From positions 1 through 21,608 of the forward strand of contig JBEKZL010000123.1 of assembly GCA_049509915.1 (NCBI GenBank): 21,608 nt of DNA, given 5' to 3'. Below the pieces are notes generated by a model. The model had not been told where the DNA came from. It searched no databases and saw only the letters and a program-made list of their open reading frames with translations. The DNA comes from JBEKYD01 sp049509915 (GTDB lineage Bacteria > Acidobacteriota > Terriglobia > Bryobacterales > Bryobacteraceae). This document shows positions 20,427 through 21,608 of the stretch, piece by piece. The position numbers and the translations under genes were made by a program. Position 1 is the stretch's first letter, and the number at the start of each line of letters is the position of its first letter.

Positions 20427-21608
20427 TGATGGAGAGCCCATAGATGGCGTTGAAAGCTTCGCCCACCGCTTCGTACAGGGTGGGGTGTGCGTGAACGGTT
20501 TGCATCATGACGTCCACGGTGGCTTCGGCTTCCATGGCGGCTACGGCTTCGGCGATCAGCTCGAAACCCTCCGGGCCGATGATGTGCACCCCCAGAATCT
20601 CGCCGTAGGTTTCTTCCGCCACCACTTTGACGAAGCCCTCGTGGTGACCCAAGATGGTGGCGCGGCTGTTGCCCGCAAACGGGAAGCGGCCCACCTTTAC
20701 CTTGTAGCCTTCGGCCTTGGCCTGCGCCTCGGTCAAGCCCACGCTGCCGATGCCGGGCTCGGTGTAAGTGCAGCCCGGAATGCGGCGCTTGTTGATGGGC
20801 ACAGCGGGTTTGCCGGCCATATGCGCCACCGCGATCATGCCCTCGCGCGTAGCCACGTGGGCCAGTTGGGGCGTACCCGCCACCACGTCGCCGATGGCGT
20901 AGACGCCCGGCTCGGCGGTGCGCTGGTTGGCATCCACCTTAATGAATCCGCGGTCCAGCTCGACTTTGGTATTCTCCAGGCCGATCTTTTCGGTGTTGGG
21001 CTTGCGGCCCACCGCCACCAGCAGCTTTTCGGCTTCGATCGCCTGCTGCTTGCCGTCCTTCAAAGTGACCTGCACCTTCACGCCCTGGCCGGTTTTTTCC
21101 ACCCGCTCGACGCGCGCCCCGGTCTCCACCCGAATGCTCTGCTTGCGGAAGTTGCGCTCCAGCTCTTTGGAAATGTCTTCGTCTTCCACCGGCACGATGC
21201 GCGGCAGCATTTCGAGCACCGTCACCTCGGTTCCGAAGCGCTTGAAGATGGAAGCGAATTCCACCCCCACCGCGCCGGCGCCGATGATGATGAGGCTCTT
21301 CGGCACGGCTGTCAGGTCCAAAATCTCGACGTTGGTCAGGATGAATTCCGGATCGGGCTCGAGGCCGGGCAGCATGCGCGCTTCCGAGCCGGTGGCGATA
21401 ATGATGTTCCGCGCTTCCAGCGTCTGGGTGCCGCTCTCGGAAGCAACTTCCACCTTGCCGTTGCCCCTAAGCGTGGCGTAGCCCGTAAGCCGCTCCACCT
21501 TGGCGCGCTTCAGCAGCAGGCCCACCCCGCTGGAGTGTTTGTTGACGATGCCATCCTTGCGGTCCTTGACCTTGGGATAATCAAGACGCGGGTTCTCGCA
21601 ATGGATTC
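20419..21608 (-). CDS. lpd: Dihydrolipoamide dehydrogenase (E3), 5' end outside the window
   Basis: The C-terminal 396 residues of a FAD-dependent E3, which reoxidises the dihydrolipoyl group of E2 using NAD+. Visible parts are the end of the FAD domain, the NAD-binding motif SLIIIGAGAVGVEFASIF, the second FAD contact VYAIGDVVAGTPQLAHVATRE, and the dimerisation domain with the catalytic HAHPTLYEA (His-x-x-x-x-Glu). The frame stays open to the window edge with lpd-like residues (DYPKVKDRKDGIV), so the GTG at 21525 is internal, not the start. The redox-active CxxxxC lies outside the window. It is the first visible gene of the lpd-lipB-E2 operon; E1 genes may lie further upstream or elsewhere. 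Confidence 0.93.
   Translation of the reverse strand, partial: IHCENPRLDYPKVKDRKDGIVNKHSSGVGLLLKRAKVERLTGYATLRGNGKVEVASESGTQTLEARNIIIATGSEARMLPGLEPDPEFILTNVEILDLTAVPKSLIIIGAGAVGVEFASIFKRFGTEVTVLEMLPRIVPVEDEDISKELERNFRKQSIRVETGARVERVEKTGQGVKVQVTLKDGKQQAIEAEKLLVAVGRKPNTEKIGLENTKVELDRGFIKVDANQRTAEPGVYAIGDVVAGTPQLAHVATREGMIAVAHMAGKPAVPINKRRIPGCTYTEPGIGSVGLTEAQAKAEGYKVKVGRFPFAGNSRATILGHHEGFVKVVAEETYGEILGVHIIGPEGFELIAEAVAAMEAEATVDVMMQTVHAHPTLYEAVGEAFNAIYGLSINA

Noticed and set aside
1..21608. CRISPR array, tRNA or rRNA genes, prophage
   Set aside because: No regularly spaced repeats, no tRNA-like cloverleaf that I could see, and no phage or transposase proteins; a tRNAscan or Infernal run would confirm.

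Overview
The window is high-GC DNA, most likely from an Acidobacterium of the Solibacter/Bryobacter group. The best taxonomic markers are a secreted protein with the 'Solibacter C-terminal' (TIGR03437-type) layout, an ECF sigma factor close to a TPR-bearing Ser/Thr kinase, a one-piece LptF-LptG permease, and many exported enzymes with short Ala-rich signal peptides. No rRNA, tRNA, CRISPR array, transposase or phage gene is visible. This is chromosomal sequence with a few unusual genes and one REP-like inverted-repeat element.

Layout. 1-177: start of a leftward KTSC-like gene and a divergent promoter region with two palindromes. 178-6091 (+): two exported TldD/PmbA-like proteins in tandem (the first keeps the metal site, the second has lost it), then an 801-residue LptF-LptG fusion. 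6113-8917 (-): an exported double-BON protein, a small membrane protein and an exported metal-dependent amidohydrolase. 8970-9767 (-): a GntR/UTRA regulator. 9882-11414 (+), divergent from the regulator: one polypeptide joining a cupin-type (archaeal-type) glucose-6-phosphate isomerase to a shikimate-dehydrogenase-like oxidoreductase. 11430-13070 (-): the TIGR03437-type secreted protein. 13145-16824 (+): ECF sigma factor, small membrane coiled-coil protein, Ser/Thr kinase with TPR-like region. 16871-17782 (+): exported two-domain VOC/glyoxalase-like protein. 17852-18018: inverted-repeat element. 18098-18427 (+): an antitoxin-like HTH protein with no visible intact toxin. 18446-21608 (-): lpd-lipB-E2, an overlapping 2-oxoacid dehydrogenase/lipoylation operon whose 5' end lies outside the window.

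How the parts may work together. The isomerase-dehydrogenase fusion and its divergent UTRA regulator form a compact unit that probably handles a phosphorylated sugar. The two domains suggest isomerisation and oxidoreduction of related substrates, but the reaction cannot be read from sequence. The sigma factor lacks the usual acidic region-2.2 motif and has a Gln-Pro-Thr-Ala segment there; with a kinase in the same apparent unit this resembles the EcfP/PknT type of phosphorylation-controlled sigma factor. The TldD-like pair beside LptFG suggests an envelope-associated function. In the last operon LipB attaches octanoate, the lipoyl precursor, to the E2 encoded just downstream, and Lpd reoxidises that E2.

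A recurring feature is that several first genes of plus-strand units (178, 9882, 13145, 14081, 16871) have a -10-like hexamer only 6-7 nt before the start codon and no good Shine-Dalgarno. This is the pattern expected of leaderless mRNAs. Most minus-strand genes with visible 5' ends instead have Shine-Dalgarno sequences.
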